64,000 nt of DNA from positions 2,586,001 to 2,650,000 of the forward strand of contig NZ_CP095550.1 in NCBI RefSeq assembly GCF_023078335.1, given 5' to 3'. Below the pieces are notes generated by a model, which ran no database searches, had not been told where the DNA came from, and was given only the letters and a program-made list of their open reading frames with translations. This DNA comes from Metabacillus endolithicus (GTDB lineage Bacteria; Bacillota; Bacilli; Bacillales; Bacillaceae). Within the stretch, counting starts at the first letter, position 1, and each line of letters opens with the position of its first letter. Position numbers and translations under genes: made by a program. Shown here piece by piece: positions 1-9,725 of this stretch.

Positions 1-148
1 TGTCTTCTGCAATTTCTCTCATTAACTCCTTCCAATTCACATAACCAGCAGGTTGAGATAAACCTGCTCCAGCAAAAACTGCTACATTTGATTCACTTAT
101 TGCTTTTACATAAGTTCTTATAAATTCCCTTATCTTAGCATTAAACAT
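1..148 (-). CDS. SIR2-family protein, N-terminal fragment (ThsA-like), cut by window edge
   Basis: The 49 visible residues begin MFNAKIREFIRTYVKAIS and contain FAGAGLS followed by GYVNWKEL. This is the NAD-binding entry motif (GAGxS) of SIR2 folds, in the form seen in ThsA, the NADase effector of Thoeris defence. A ribosome binding site AAAGGAG sits 11 bases before the ATG. It lies 39 bases downstream of a TIR-domain gene on the same strand, so the two are probably one operon: TIR makes a signal, SIR2 destroys NAD. The C-terminal part that would show a SLOG or other sensor domain is outside the window, so the subtype is open. Confidence 0.72.
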   Translation of the reverse strand, partial: MFNAKIREFIRTYVKAISESNVAVFAGAGLSQPAGYVNWKELMREIAED

Positions 149-187
149 TATGTATCAATCTCCTTTTATTTTAGGTAAATTCGGCTC

Positions 188-787
188 CTAACCATGATTA
201 TAAAATTCACTATCCTGTAACCAGTATCTCAGTTGTACATACTCATTTTTAGATTTATGTACCCAGATTTCCTCTCTATTTGTATTCCGTATTGTACCTC
301 TTGCAACAAATGGATATAAACCTAAATATTCTTGTCCATTGTAATTATCATCATAGCTACTCTTTAAAATAGGTAATATTGCAACTTTTTGTTTAATTCC
401 ATCGAAATATCCTAGTTCCCAAGGCATCCACAAGGAATTGTCAGAGTTCTCAGATACGGCGAAAAATAGAGACTTGCAACTTTCCATTCGTGTCCTTAAT
501 AGATTAGCAGTTTCTTTTGATACCTTAGAACGATCTAATTGTTTGTCCTCTATCCAGTCAACATATACTGAATAACCCAGTTCCTCAATGTGATTTTTCA
601 AACCTATTATTTTCCTTTCATCTAGAATACTGTGAGAAAGAAAAATATCATATTTTTTTTCTGTCGAGAAACTTTTAGAGGCTGCTTCCAATTGTTTCTT
701 TGCTTCTACGCTCTCATTAAATGTATAGCTTTTTTGAATTGTCTTATATGATTTATTAATTAGTTCATTTTCTGTAAATAAAGCCAT
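188..787 (-). CDS. TIR-domain protein, probable Thoeris-like signal generator (ThsB-like)
   Basis: 199 residues. After an N-terminal helical stretch (1-43) a TIR fold starts at KKYDIFLSHS (44-53), followed by GYSVYVDW (71-78), and a LWMPWELGYFDG block (119-130) whose Glu124 matches the catalytic Glu of NAD-cleaving TIR domains. There is no signal peptide or membrane segment, so it should be cytosolic. GAGGG lies about 9 bases before the ATG. The next gene downstream is a SIR2 homologue, the pairing found in Thoeris, where TIR makes a cyclic ADP-ribose-type messenger. The sequence is not the classic DUF1863-type ThsB, so a related TIR-SIR2 system is possible. Confidence 0.75.
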   Translation of the reverse strand: MALFTENELINKSYKTIQKSYTFNESVEAKKQLEAASKSFSTEKKYDIFLSHSILDERKIIGLKNHIEELGYSVYVDWIEDKQLDRSKVSKETANLLRTRMESCKSLFFAVSENSDNSLWMPWELGYFDGIKQKVAILPILKSSYDDNYNGQEYLGLYPFVARGTIRNTNREEIWVHKSKNEYVQLRYWLQDSEFYNHG

Positions 788-1176
788 CGGTAATTTCCCT
801 CATCTTTCAGTACATATAAATGCTTTTCCAAAGATATACAGAGACCTTTACTCTTAAAAACTATAAATATTGTCTTAATACTTAAATAGATTGATTATAT
901 TTCTAGTAGAATTACATTTAATATATAAAATTAAATACCAATTAATTCCTTATAATATTTTAGCATAATTGTTAAGATACCTACATTATTATTTGAAAAC
1001 ACCTTATCCCCTAGAAATAATGTCTATTACTTGTTATATCAGATAGAGAATAGGAATATATTATTGGATGTGCAAGTCATAATTCATGCTGGAGTTCAGG
1101 AGTCCCGCCAATAAAAGTAGAAGATGAAACCAGAGGGGTTTCATCTTCTTAAAGGACTAAACTAGTAAATTTTATT
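788..1176. other. Intergenic region between the TIR gene and hsdR
   Basis: An AT-rich stretch of 389 bases with no credible gene on either strand. It must hold the promoter for the TIR-SIR2 pair, but I see no convincing -35/-10 pair. Its right end carries the hsdR terminator. Confidence 0.6.
1110..1148 (-). terminator. Rho-independent terminator of the hsd operon
   Basis: GAAGATGAAACC (1120-1131) and GGTTTCATCTTC (1137-1148) form a 12-bp stem with a 5-base loop, followed on the minus strand by a T-rich tract. It lies about 30 bases beyond the hsdR stop. Confidence 0.8.
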
Positions 1177-4100
1177 TTATTTTCTTAACTCCCTATATGC
1201 CTCTTTAGCTACTTCTTCTAACACAGTATTGTAAAATGAACGATTTTCAAAAAGCTTTGAATACGATCCCATTTGTTCTAAATATAATTCCTGTGCGACC
1301 CGTTCAAATACGTCAGGAAAAATACTTCTTTCAAAAATTTCTGCATCATTATTCTGAGCAAAACGCTTTAACTTCTTATTTTCTTTTACTGCTTTTTTGT
1401 ATATTCCTTCAACAATAACTCGGTCAGAATCTGTAAATTTCCCCTCGAATCGTTCATTTACACGTTTAATTATATTTTCAAGTAGGTCATCTTCCTCTAT
1501 AGGTTTAACACTAGTGTCGATGGAATCTGGGTTTTTTAAAACGTTATAATTAGAATTTTTCTCAAGTGTAATATTTCCTTTAAAGGTCTGTTCTAGTTTA
1601 TAGTATTCCAGTTTCAATTTATCTTCTATACTAATATTCTCTCTTTTAGTCCTAGGAATAAACTTAATTAAGTAAGAAGTAAATACAAATTCTTCGTGCA
1701 GCTCTTTATCAAACATTCTTGTTAGTTGCGTTATATAGGAATACCATTTATTAAAATTGCGAATAGTTACCCTAAATGTATATTGTGTTTCTTCATCTAA
1801 CTCTTGATAACGGCTGATGATGGGCTTCAATGCACCTGCCATTTTACCTAAATCTGTATTAGTTTGCTTACCCTCTTTGAAATACATTTTTACTAATTGT
1901 TGGATATCCTGATCATTATAGACCTTGAAATTACGTAATTTCGTTTTTGTATCATAAATTAAATTAACATCAATTTCCTTATCTAGAGAAGTTACTTCAT
2001 AGTATGGCTCGAATGCTTTTTTAATATCTTCAGCTTCATTTACAAAATCTAAAATAAATGTATCTTCTTTATCAGGGTGTGTTCTATTTAGTCTGGATAA
2101 TGTTTGAACTGCTTTTACACCAGATAACTTCTTGTCAACAAACATAGTATGTAACAATGGCTCATCGAAACCTGTTTGGTATTTTTCAGCAACAATTAAC
2201 ACATTAAAATTATCAGTATGGAACTCTTCCTTTAACTGATTCTCAGCTATTCTCTTTCCATCTTTTGTTTTATTTAAACTGGATTCCCGGTATTCTGCAT
2301 CTTCATCATTTACTATACCAGAGAAGGCAACTAAAACATCCATATCAGCATAGCCTTTTTTCTTTATATAATTTTTAAACTCGTGAAAGTAACGTACTGC
2401 ATGTAGTCGGGAAGCTGTTACAACCATTGCTTTTGCTCTTCCATTAATTTTACTACTTGTTATGTCACGAAATTGTTCAATCATAATGGCTGTCTTTTGC
2501 TGCAAATTATGCGGATGCAATGATTCATATCTACGAATTGCTTTAACCCCTTGAGAGGCTGGAAGTTCTGGATTATCTGGAGCATCCTTAGCAATTCGAA
2601 ATGAAGTTTTATATGTCATATAGTTTTGTAGTACGTCTAAAATAAATTCCTCTTCTATTGCTTGTCTCATACTATAAATATGGAATGGCTTATATGAACC
2701 ATCCGATTGCTTCTCTCCAAACATTTCTAACGTTTTTTCTTTTGGAGTAGCAGTGAATGCAAAGAAACTAAGATTATTGTGCTTTCCATGTTAATAACTC
2801 TTTAACTATTTTATCTTCTTCATCTAATTGATTAGCTTCAAGCTCACCTTCAATTTCAGCATATTCCCTTAATGCTTCTTCTGTATCAGCTAATGCGGCC
2901 TTTAACTTTTTTGCACTTGTCCCTGTTTGGGATGAGTGGGCTTCATCAACTATAATGGCAAAGTTATTCCCTTTGTTTACTTCAACTTCTTCAAAGATAA
3001 CCGGGAATTTTTGAAGAGTAGTAATAATTATTCTTTTCCCATCGTTAATGGCATTTTTTAAATCCTTGGAAGATTTATTTTCACCAATTGTCTCAACAAG
3101 TCCTGTAACATGATCAAAGCCTGAAATGGTATCTTGTAACTGTCTATCTAAAACAGTTCTATCTGTTACCACAATTACTGATGAAAAAATAGACTTATTC
3201 TCTAAATTGTGCAAACTTGATAAATGATAAGCCAACCACGCAATACTATTTGACTTACCTGAACCCGCACTATGCTGGATTAAGTAATTTTCACCACTAC
3301 CATTTAATCGAACGCTGTCCACTAGTTTCCTTACAACATCTAACTGATGATACCGTGGAAATATTAATTTTGAAGAGGTTTTGATTGTTTCTTTTCCATT
3401 CTTTATTACCTTTTTCTTTTCCACATCCAAATGCATAAACCTTTGCAAAATATCCATCAAACTATCTTTTGCCAGTACCTTTTCCCATAAATAAGCGGTA
3501 GCATATCCATCAGGGTTAACAGGGTTTCCAACTCCACCAACTTCACCTGCACCGTTAGAACCTTGATTAAATGGTAAGAAAAAGGTATCCTTACCATTTA
3601 ATTTTGTTGTCATCCATACCTCATACAAATCTACAGCAAAATATACTAATACGCGTTTATTAAATTGAAAAATTTGTTCACGAGGATCTCTGTCATACAT
3701 AAACTGTTTTTTAGCATTTTCCACAGATTGACCTTTAATCTGATTCTTGAGTTCCAAAGCTACAACAGGAATACCATTTAAAGATAAGACCATATCCAAT
3801 GTATTAAGGTTTGCAGCTGAATAAGCAAATTGACGTGTTACGGTTAATCGATTGGTTTTATAATCTTGAATAACCTTCTCATTTAAAGTTGATTCTGGAC
3901 GAAAAGAAGCTACTCTCAGTTTTACACCACGATCAGTAATTCCGTTGCGAAGTACATATAATAATCCGTTAGTTTCTATTTCATCATTAAGACGCTTATA
4001 TAATTTGCTCTCTGCTTCAGCTTGATATATCTTTTCATATCTTGTCCAAGCTCTCTCTTGTGTTTCTTTAATAAATCTAACTAATTGATTAATATCAATA

Positions 4101-4210
4101 GCTTTTTCTTTATCGTAATTTGTTTGGATACCTTTCGTATATCCTCCTTTAGAAAGGAGGTAGGACTCTATGTCTTCTTCAAACCTTTTTTCATTATCTT
4201 GGATAATCAA
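1177..4210 (-). pseudogene. hsdR: Type I restriction enzyme R subunit, frameshifted
   Basis: HsdR is the translocating ATPase and endonuclease subunit. The first reading frame (4210 to 2774) starts with TTG after AAGGAGG and holds the nuclease segment (VVALELKNQ), Walker A (SAGSGKS) and DEAH. It ends at a stop near 2774. The second frame (to 1177) picks up NNLSFFAFTATPKEKTLE and helicase motifs through QTLSRLNRTHPDKEDTFILD. The two overlap as one protein of about 1010 residues, the normal HsdR length, if one base is removed near 2786-2792. Either the gene is broken or the base is a sequencing error. The start codon follows the hsdS stop directly. If truly broken, methylation could persist without cleavage. 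Confidence 0.85.
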
Positions 4211-5437
4211 TTACAGTACCTCCTTTTTACCTGTGACATATTCATATATTAACGAAGCTTTATATTCTTGCATTTCATTAATCAGTTGTTCTTTCTTAAC
4301 AATTAAATTATTTATGCTATTTATTTTTCCATCTAAGAAATTTGCGATATCGATTTGTTCTCTAAGACTTGGAACAGGAAAATAGAAGTTCAAGAATTGA
4401 TCTGTTGGTAATCTCCATCTACCTAGATTGGAGACTCCTTGTCCATATCCATAAAAGGTTTTATTTAGGTAACATGCTTGAAGTAAATATTTATAATAGT
4501 CGTGATTAAATTCAAAATTATTTTTAAATCTAAATACTCTATAATCCGGACTAGTTACCCCTTTATTCCTAGCGCAATCTACCCAACCTGTTAGTAAATC
4601 CATGTGATTCATCACAAAATCATCTTTTTCTACAATTTGATATTTACTATAGTCAGAAGATAACTGTCCCTCATTACTCTCAATATCTTTTATCTTTAAT
4701 CCGTGTTGAGTTACGGATAATACATCAAATCCCAGAACGTTTGCAATATCTTTCTTTATCACAAAGATATTCTTTAGTTTTCTTACATCCCAGTGATTAG
4801 GTACATACCCTAGCCAACCAATTCTCGTATCTTTCATTGCAACATTAGGATTTAACCCTTTTGTTAATGATTCTGTAATTAGTGACTGCTTATATTGGTT
4901 TAATTCCTTAATGGATAGCTTTGTTTTTTCAATAAATGGATCTATTTGATTAACCTTGAAATCAATAAAATGTACTATTTTTTTTTGATGTTCTAAATTA
5001 GGCATAACTATAGGAAAATTCTTTAGCATTGGTAGCCTTAGAGATTCAACTGTAGATTTTGCTGTACCCCTTTCAATTTCTTTTATAAAATTTGTCTTTA
5101 GATAATAGAATAAAAACTTGGGACTAACACCTTTAAAACCATGTATATTATATACTCTTTGATGATAATCAAATTTCCCTTTAATGTAGTGAAATACTTT
5201 ACCAGTACCAGCACCATCTCCAGCTGTTAGGATAGCTTCACCATCAAAAGAGTATGTATCAATCCTTTCCACTATGGGAGACCTTACGAAAAATGGATAA
5301 ACTCCATTATCTACTCTATTAACTGTATCTTTGTTTCCCGTATTTATATTACATAAATACTTTAATCTGATTTTCTCCCAATCTTCAGGAATTTTGCCTA
5401 TCCAGTCAACCCCACTGTCTTTCAATTTTCTAGTCAT
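4211..5437 (-). CDS. hsdS: Type I restriction enzyme specificity subunit
   Basis: 408 residues. HsdS reads the bipartite DNA target for both the methylase and the nuclease. Two target recognition domains are visible. The first begins SGVDWIGKIPEDWEKIRLKY and ends with helical residues near 150-195 (KIVHFIDFKVNQID). The second begins TRIGWLGYVPNHWDVRKLKN near 205 and ends with a matching helix (IANFLDGKINSINNLI). This two-half layout and length are typical, so the gene looks intact. Its start overlaps the end of hsdM by 8 bases and its stop abuts the hsdR start, which implies translational coupling. Confidence 0.92.
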   Translation of the reverse strand: MTRKLKDSGVDWIGKIPEDWEKIRLKYLCNINTGNKDTVNRVDNGVYPFFVRSPIVERIDTYSFDGEAILTAGDGAGTGKVFHYIKGKFDYHQRVYNIHGFKGVSPKFLFYYLKTNFIKEIERGTAKSTVESLRLPMLKNFPIVMPNLEHQKKIVHFIDFKVNQIDPFIEKTKLSIKELNQYKQSLITESLTKGLNPNVAMKDTRIGWLGYVPNHWDVRKLKNIFVIKKDIANVLGFDVLSVTQHGLKIKDIESNEGQLSSDYSKYQIVEKDDFVMNHMDLLTGWVDCARNKGVTSPDYRVFRFKNNFEFNHDYYKYLLQACYLNKTFYGYGQGVSNLGRWRLPTDQFLNFYFPVPSLREQIDIANFLDGKINSINNLIVKKEQLINEMQEYKASLIYEYVTGKKEVL

Positions 5438-7208
5438 TTACTTCAACCTCCTGACCAGATAATGACTCAAATAATTCAACAATTTCTTCTTCCAACTTTT
5501 TAATCCTTAATGCAACATCATTTGATTTTTCAGGTTGTTTAAATTTATAAAATAGATTAGTAAAATGTATTTCATATCCTATTTTAGTTTTAGCTTTATC
5601 AATCCAAGCATCAGGATTAAATGGTTTAATCTCTTTGTTAAAATAAACATCAATATCTTCTTTTAATGGTATTTCTTCATTGTCCCTTTTCCTTGAATCA
5701 GCGACTGGTTTTCCCTTCTTTATTATAATTTCCCCATTTTCATCCAACAGTGGGGACTCAATGGTTACCTTATAATGACCAAATTCCTGATTATCAAAAA
5801 TTTTAGATTCAACTGTCTTATCACCTAAAGAGTACTCTTTATTTAAAAATTCCCCATATGCGCGAACAATTATTTCTCGACAATCAAGGGTAATATCAAT
5901 TCGCTTACTACCAATATTTTTTCTTCGCTTTTCATACATATTTGATGCATCAATAAGTTGAACTTTCCCGATTCGATGTTTAGGCTTATCCTTTGATATG
6001 ATCCAAATATACGTGGTGATTCCAGTATTGTAAAATGAATCATTAGGCAATTGAATAATTGCTTCCAACCAATCATTCTCAAAGATATTACGGCGGATTT
6101 CACTTTCACCACTGCCTGCTGCACCACTAAATAATGCAGAGCCATTATGGATAATTGCCATTCTCCCAGTGTTTTTTAATTTATTTAGACCATTTAGTAA
6201 GAATAGAAGCTGACCATCACTTTTTTTCGGTAAACCTACTCCAAAACGTCCATTTTCACCTTTATCATGTTCTTCCTTAATTTTCTTGTATTCTGATTTC
6301 CAATCCGTTCCAAAAGGAGGATTCGAAATACAGTAATCAAAGGTATAACCCGCAAACTGATCATTTGTTAATGTATTACCTAATTTCATATTGTCAGGAT
6401 TGCCACCCCGAATCATTGTATCTGCTTTTGCAATTGCATACGTTTGCTCATTTATTTCTTGTCCAAAAGTAGTTACTTCTGCTTCAGCATCCAGTGCTTT
6501 TAATCGTTCTTCCATAGCACTTAGCATCTGAGAGGTCCCCATAGTTTGGTCATATACTGTCTTAGCAACGCCTTCATCGATAAGAACGTCTTTTTCCTCT
6601 GCAATAAGTAAGTCTGTCATTAAATAAATAATATCCCTGCTTGTAAAGTGAGACCCTGCTTCTTCATCATAGCTTTCTGAGAACTTTTTAATTAACTCTT
6701 CAAATATGTAACCCATATCTGTACTTGTAATTTTATCTGGACCCATATATGCCTTTTCAGAATTAAACTCTTGAATAATAAAAAATAATTTATCATTGTT
6801 AGCTAATTTTGTGATCTCTCTTTCAAAGTCAAAGTTCTTCAATACATCCTGAACGTTTTCTGAAAACCCATGTAAATAAGCAAGGAAATTTTCTTCAATA
6901 TTGTTCGGGTCTGACAGTAAGTTTTCAAAGGTAAAATTGCTGATATTATAAAAAACATAACCAGATGCTTTTTGTAAGAATCCATCTTTTACTTCTAAAT
7001 GTTTCACCTTATCGTATGTATCTAAAACCTTATCTCTTGTTGGTAATAAAGTGTCATGGAATCGTTTAATCACAGTCATTGGTAGAATAACTTCACCATA
7101 TTCATGTGGTTTGTATAAGCCTCTTAAAGCATCGGCAATACTCCAAATTAAATTTGCCTTTTCCTGTATATTAGTACCTGTTTGGATAAGTCTTAACTCT
7201 TCATTCAT
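5430..7208 (-). CDS. hsdM: Type I restriction enzyme methylase subunit (N6-adenine)
   Basis: 592 residues. It transfers methyl from S-adenosylmethionine to adenine in the HsdS-defined site. The N-terminal helical domain is followed by HFTSRDIIYLMTDLL, the SAM-binding motif in the variant form VYDQTMGTSQMLSAMEERL, and the catalytic SNPPFGTDW. The variant motif I (DQTMGTSQ rather than DPxCGTGG) is, as I recall, usual in one large HsdM subfamily and is not by itself a sign of loss. GGAGG sits 9 bases before the ATG. It is first in the hsdM-hsdS-hsdR operon. Confidence 0.93.
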   Translation of the reverse strand: MNEELRLIQTGTNIQEKANLIWSIADALRGLYKPHEYGEVILPMTVIKRFHDTLLPTRDKVLDTYDKVKHLEVKDGFLQKASGYVFYNISNFTFENLLSDPNNIEENFLAYLHGFSENVQDVLKNFDFEREITKLANNDKLFFIIQEFNSEKAYMGPDKITSTDMGYIFEELIKKFSESYDEEAGSHFTSRDIIYLMTDLLIAEEKDVLIDEGVAKTVYDQTMGTSQMLSAMEERLKALDAEAEVTTFGQEINEQTYAIAKADTMIRGGNPDNMKLGNTLTNDQFAGYTFDYCISNPPFGTDWKSEYKKIKEEHDKGENGRFGVGLPKKSDGQLLFLLNGLNKLKNTGRMAIIHNGSALFSGAAGSGESEIRRNIFENDWLEAIIQLPNDSFYNTGITTYIWIISKDKPKHRIGKVQLIDASNMYEKRRKNIGSKRIDITLDCREIIVRAYGEFLNKEYSLGDKTVESKIFDNQEFGHYKVTIESPLLDENGEIIIKKGKPVADSRKRDNEEIPLKEDIDVYFNKEIKPFNPDAWIDKAKTKIGYEIHFTNLFYKFKQPEKSNDVALRIKKLEEEIVELFESLSGQEVEVND

Positions 7209-7250
7209 ATGAATAGTCCTCCATTTATGTAATCTATTATTCTTTCAGCA

Positions 7251-7826
7251 TTATTTCTTTATTGCAATTTTCTCTGCTTTACTCTTTTTCTTAGCTCTGA
7301 CAAGTGTAGAAACTGAAATCCCAGTCATATCTTCAACTTGTTTATACGAATGATTTTCTAGCAATGATAAGGCGTGATTTATTTGCTGCCTTGAAAATTT
7401 TTTTGGTCTTCCCTCTCGGAAATCAGGATTCTGCTTGGCCAAGAATTTGCCTTCTTGGGTTCGTTCTACGATCATATCTCTCTCGAACTCTGCAAACGCA
7501 GAGAAAATCGTGAATATTAACCGTCCAGTAGGAGAATTTTCAATAACCCCCATATTCAATACATGAACTTTAATATTTCGTTCAAATAAATCTTTAATGA
7601 TTTCAAGAGCATCTTGTGTACTCCGGGCAAAACGATCTAATTTTGTGACAACTAACGTATCTCCTTCTTGTAACATATCAATCAACTTCTGAAATTCAGG
7701 TCGCTTTTTGTTTGTCCCTGTATATTTTTCAGAGTATATTTTGTCACAATTTTCATTCTCTAACTGTTTCAGTTGAACCTGTAAATCCTGATGCATTGTA
7801 CTCACTCTTGCATAACCATATTTCAA
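7251..7826 (-). CDS. Small serine recombinase (resolvase/invertase family)
   Basis: 191 residues from a TTG start chosen because AGAGGTGA lies 5 bases upstream and because the protein then begins [10 protein letters not shown], with the catalytic serine at position 9. A start 18 bases further upstream exists but lies in front of that ribosome binding site. The catalytic domain continues with [10 protein letters not shown] and [17 protein letters not shown]-terminal helix-turn-helix ([11 protein letters not shown], then [18 protein letters not shown]) binds the site. It could be the resolvase of a transposon remnant or an invertase. A perfect 11-bp palindromic site lies about 90 bases upstream. 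Confidence 0.9.
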   Translation of the reverse strand: MKYGYARVSTMHQDLQVQLKQLENENCDKIYSEKYTGTNKKRPEFQKLIDMLQEGDTLVVTKLDRFARSTQDALEIIKDLFERNIKVHVLNMGVIENSPTGRLIFTIFSAFAEFERDMIVERTQEGKFLAKQNPDFREGRPKKFSRQQINHALSLLENHSYKQVEDMTGISVSTLVRAKKKSKAEKIAIKK

Positions 7827-7914
7827 AAAATCACCTCTTTTCACTATTTATGAGATGCATTTATGAACATAAGTATTGATTATACCTAACCACTTTATTT
7901 TACAGGACTATCTA

Positions 7915-7948
7915 TTCATGTTCAATACTTTGAAGTTTTGAACATGAA
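7915..7948. repeat. 34-bp inverted repeat, candidate resolvase binding site
   Basis: TTCATGTTCAA (7915-7925) and TTGAACATGAA (7938-7948) are perfect 11-base arms around a 12-base spacer. A related half-site with TGAACATAAGTATTGA lies at about 7864-7879, next to the resolvase start. Resolvase res sites are built of such inverted subsites upstream of the gene. Assignment rests on position and symmetry only. Confidence 0.5.
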
Positions 7949-8032
7949 ACTGTCCATTTATTGTTATTAAATCTATCAGAAATCGCTTTCATAAAAGGGG
8001 AAAGTTTCCTTTTACTAATTTAAAATATTAAG

Positions 8033-8062
8033 CATAAAAAAGGACTGAAATCGATTCAGTCC
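8033..8062 (-). terminator. Terminator of the 8056-8238 small gene
   Basis: GGACTGAA and TTCAGTCC pair around a short loop (8042-8062), followed on the minus strand by TTTTTTAT. The stem overlaps the stop codon of the small gene. Confidence 0.75.
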
Positions 8063-8238
8063 ATAAGGTTGTTAAGTTTCTTTTTTCTCACTTTGTAAAA
8101 CAAACTTCCAATAAAGCCGATCAATCCACCGAATGTAAGAATTAGAAAAGGAAATGTAAATCCATGAACAATTATATTATAACTTCCACTTAAAAATAGA
8201 AAAAGGCAACTAATTATACTAATGACATGTCTCGTCAT
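8056..8238 (-). CDS. Small membrane protein, function unknown
   Basis: 60 residues with AAGGAGG placed 7 bases before the ATG, which makes translation credible. Two hydrophobic helices are visible: about residues 5-25 (ISIISCLFLFLSGSY) and 28-49 (FPFLILTFGGLIGFIGSLFY). A basic tail KVRKKK follows. I recognise no family. It has its own terminator and sits between the resolvase and another tiny membrane protein within the cassette. Confidence 0.65.
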   Translation of the reverse strand: MTRHVISIISCLFLFLSGSYNIIVHGFTFPFLILTFGGLIGFIGSLFYKVRKKKLNNLMD

Positions 8239-8326
8239 ATATATACCTCCTTAGTGTTGTATTTTAAGCGTAGTAATCTATTTCTTTTAATTACATTATA
8301 GAAAATGCCTTGCTCAATTGTTTACC

Positions 8327-8491
8327 CTATGGGGCAAAATTCTGCACAACATCTTTGATAAACATAAATCCACCAATAATAAGTAAGAACAATATAGTAG
8401 ACAAGATTTGGACTAACTTTTTGTTATTTCTCTTTATAACGATTAAAATAATTAATGCCAAAATAACTGCAAGAAATAGCATAGAATACAT
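8327..8491 (-). CDS. Tiny two-helix membrane protein, function unknown
   Basis: 54 residues, starting MYSMLFLAVILALIILIVIK, then the basic stretch KRNNKKLVQ, then a second helix ILFLLIIGGFMFI and a short tail ending QNFAP. AAGGGTGTGAG precedes the ATG. The two-helix hairpin resembles holin-like or toxin-like peptides only in general form. An opposite-strand frame over the same bases is much less convincing. It lies 88 bases upstream of the 60-residue membrane protein on the same strand, and the two may be cotranscribed. Confidence 0.55.
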   Translation of the reverse strand: MYSMLFLAVILALIILIVIKRNNKKLVQILSTILFLLIIGGFMFIKDVVQNFAP

Positions 8492-8600
8492 ATTACTCAC
8501 ACCCTTCGCAATTATAAGTAAGCAGAAATTCTTTATATCTATTACTTTTTAATCTCTACTAGATAAGTGTTACTAAACTTTACAACATCATTTGAGTTAT

Positions 8601-9266
8601 TTATCTATCTGGAACTAGCAATGTTAAGTTTTTTCTAACCTCTACTATGAACGTGTTAGTATTGTTCTCTAGAATTATAAAATGGTGCCAATCATATGCT
8701 TCTTGTATAATATTAATGGCCCTCTGATGTCTGTCTGGAACCTTCGAAAAGACTACTGTAACTGACTTGAAATCTTTATGTTGACCATGACGTATGTTAT
8801 CAATTCTATGAATGTCCACAATTCCATTGTTACAAACTTGATTGGGTCCATTCTTGCTCATTAAGTGTTTAATTACTTCACTATCTCTTTCAAAATTCTT
8901 AGGCGAGTTAGTAGCTAAAGCATTCTTAATTGATATCAAGTGAGTAATTGAATCCTCTCTTTCTATTACAATATCAGGATCTTGTGGTCTGCCATTCTTC
9001 CCGATAAATCTCTTCCCTATTGATAACTGACTTTTCCCATTGGAGACTGACTTGTTTAGGACAGGAGTGTTCATTCTTAGTGTGTGATAGAGGTGACGGA
9101 AAATAAGTAGTTCAGTAATTCCTGTTAAATTAGCAGTACTCCCATTAAGGGTTTCAATAGATTGATAGAAATCCTGCTTAATGCTAAATAGATCATGACA
9201 TGTAATAGAAAATAGGTTTTCTTTGAGATAAGTGTCTAAATCATTAAACGCACTTCTAAATATCAA
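8601..9266 (-). CDS. Hypothetical protein, possible PD-(D/E)XK nuclease
   Basis: 221 residues from a TTG start with AGGGAT upstream. I do not recognise the family. Near residues 96-113 the run DPDIVIERE, several residues, then HLISIKNAL has the spacing of a PD-(D/E)XK nuclease core (Asp, then hydrophobic-x-hydrophobic-K), with an upstream Glu in GITELLIFRHLY as a possible further metal ligand. There is no membrane segment. Its position between a resolvase and integrase genes, near a restriction operon, fits a lone restriction-like nuclease. This is inference from a short motif. Confidence 0.5.
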   Translation of the reverse strand: MIFRSAFNDLDTYLKENLFSITCHDLFSIKQDFYQSIETLNGSTANLTGITELLIFRHLYHTLRMNTPVLNKSVSNGKSQLSIGKRFIGKNGRPQDPDIVIEREDSITHLISIKNALATNSPKNFERDSEVIKHLMSKNGPNQVCNNGIVDIHRIDNIRHGQHKDFKSVTVVFSKVPDRHQRAINIIQEAYDWHHFIILENNTNTFIVEVRKNLTLLVPDR

Positions 9267-9465
9267 GTATATCCCTACTTTCTGTTTTAAAATTTGATAT
9301 GTCTTCTATATTTACTTTTAATATTTATATTTATCAAATATCAAAGATTTTCGCTTTGTATGGAAGTAATAGTTAGTAATAGGATTGTATTAAGAATTTG
9401 TGAATGATTTCTAATCCAAAATCATTACCTCAAGATCCTAAACTAGCTTTTAAAGTTTGTTAATA

Positions 9466-9509
9466 AATAATCCACCCAGCTACGCTGTGAACCGTTAGGG
9501 TGGATTATT
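9466..9509. terminator. Stem-loop with 12-bp stem, probable terminator
   Basis: AATAATCCACCC (9466-9477) pairs perfectly with GGGTGGATTATT (9498-9509) around a 20-base loop. On the plus strand only TTTG follows, so terminator strength is uncertain. Confidence 0.5.
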
Positions 9510-9725
9510 TTGCTCTAAGCCACAATGGCATGGCCATAAGGAAGCAAAGGATATCACCTTCACTTTCCTTATTTTAACATCTTCTATAAGTCATTTCATC
9601 TTTAATAAGTTTAAAGTGTATATTACTCTCATTATTTTCAGACTTGCACTTTTAAAAATATATGATAATATTTTTTTATAAGATATTAAAAAAACATTAA
9701 ATATAATATACATGCACAATAAGGG

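Noticed and set aside
1236..1418. 60-codon plus-strand frame within hsdR
   Set aside because: Antisense to a conserved part of hsdR and lacks translation signals.
5870..6145. 91-codon minus-strand frame inside hsdM
   Set aside because: Alternative frame of a well-conserved methylase gene; no independent start signal.
8310..8552. 80-codon plus-strand frame
   Set aside because: No ribosome binding site; the opposite strand carries a better-supported small membrane protein.
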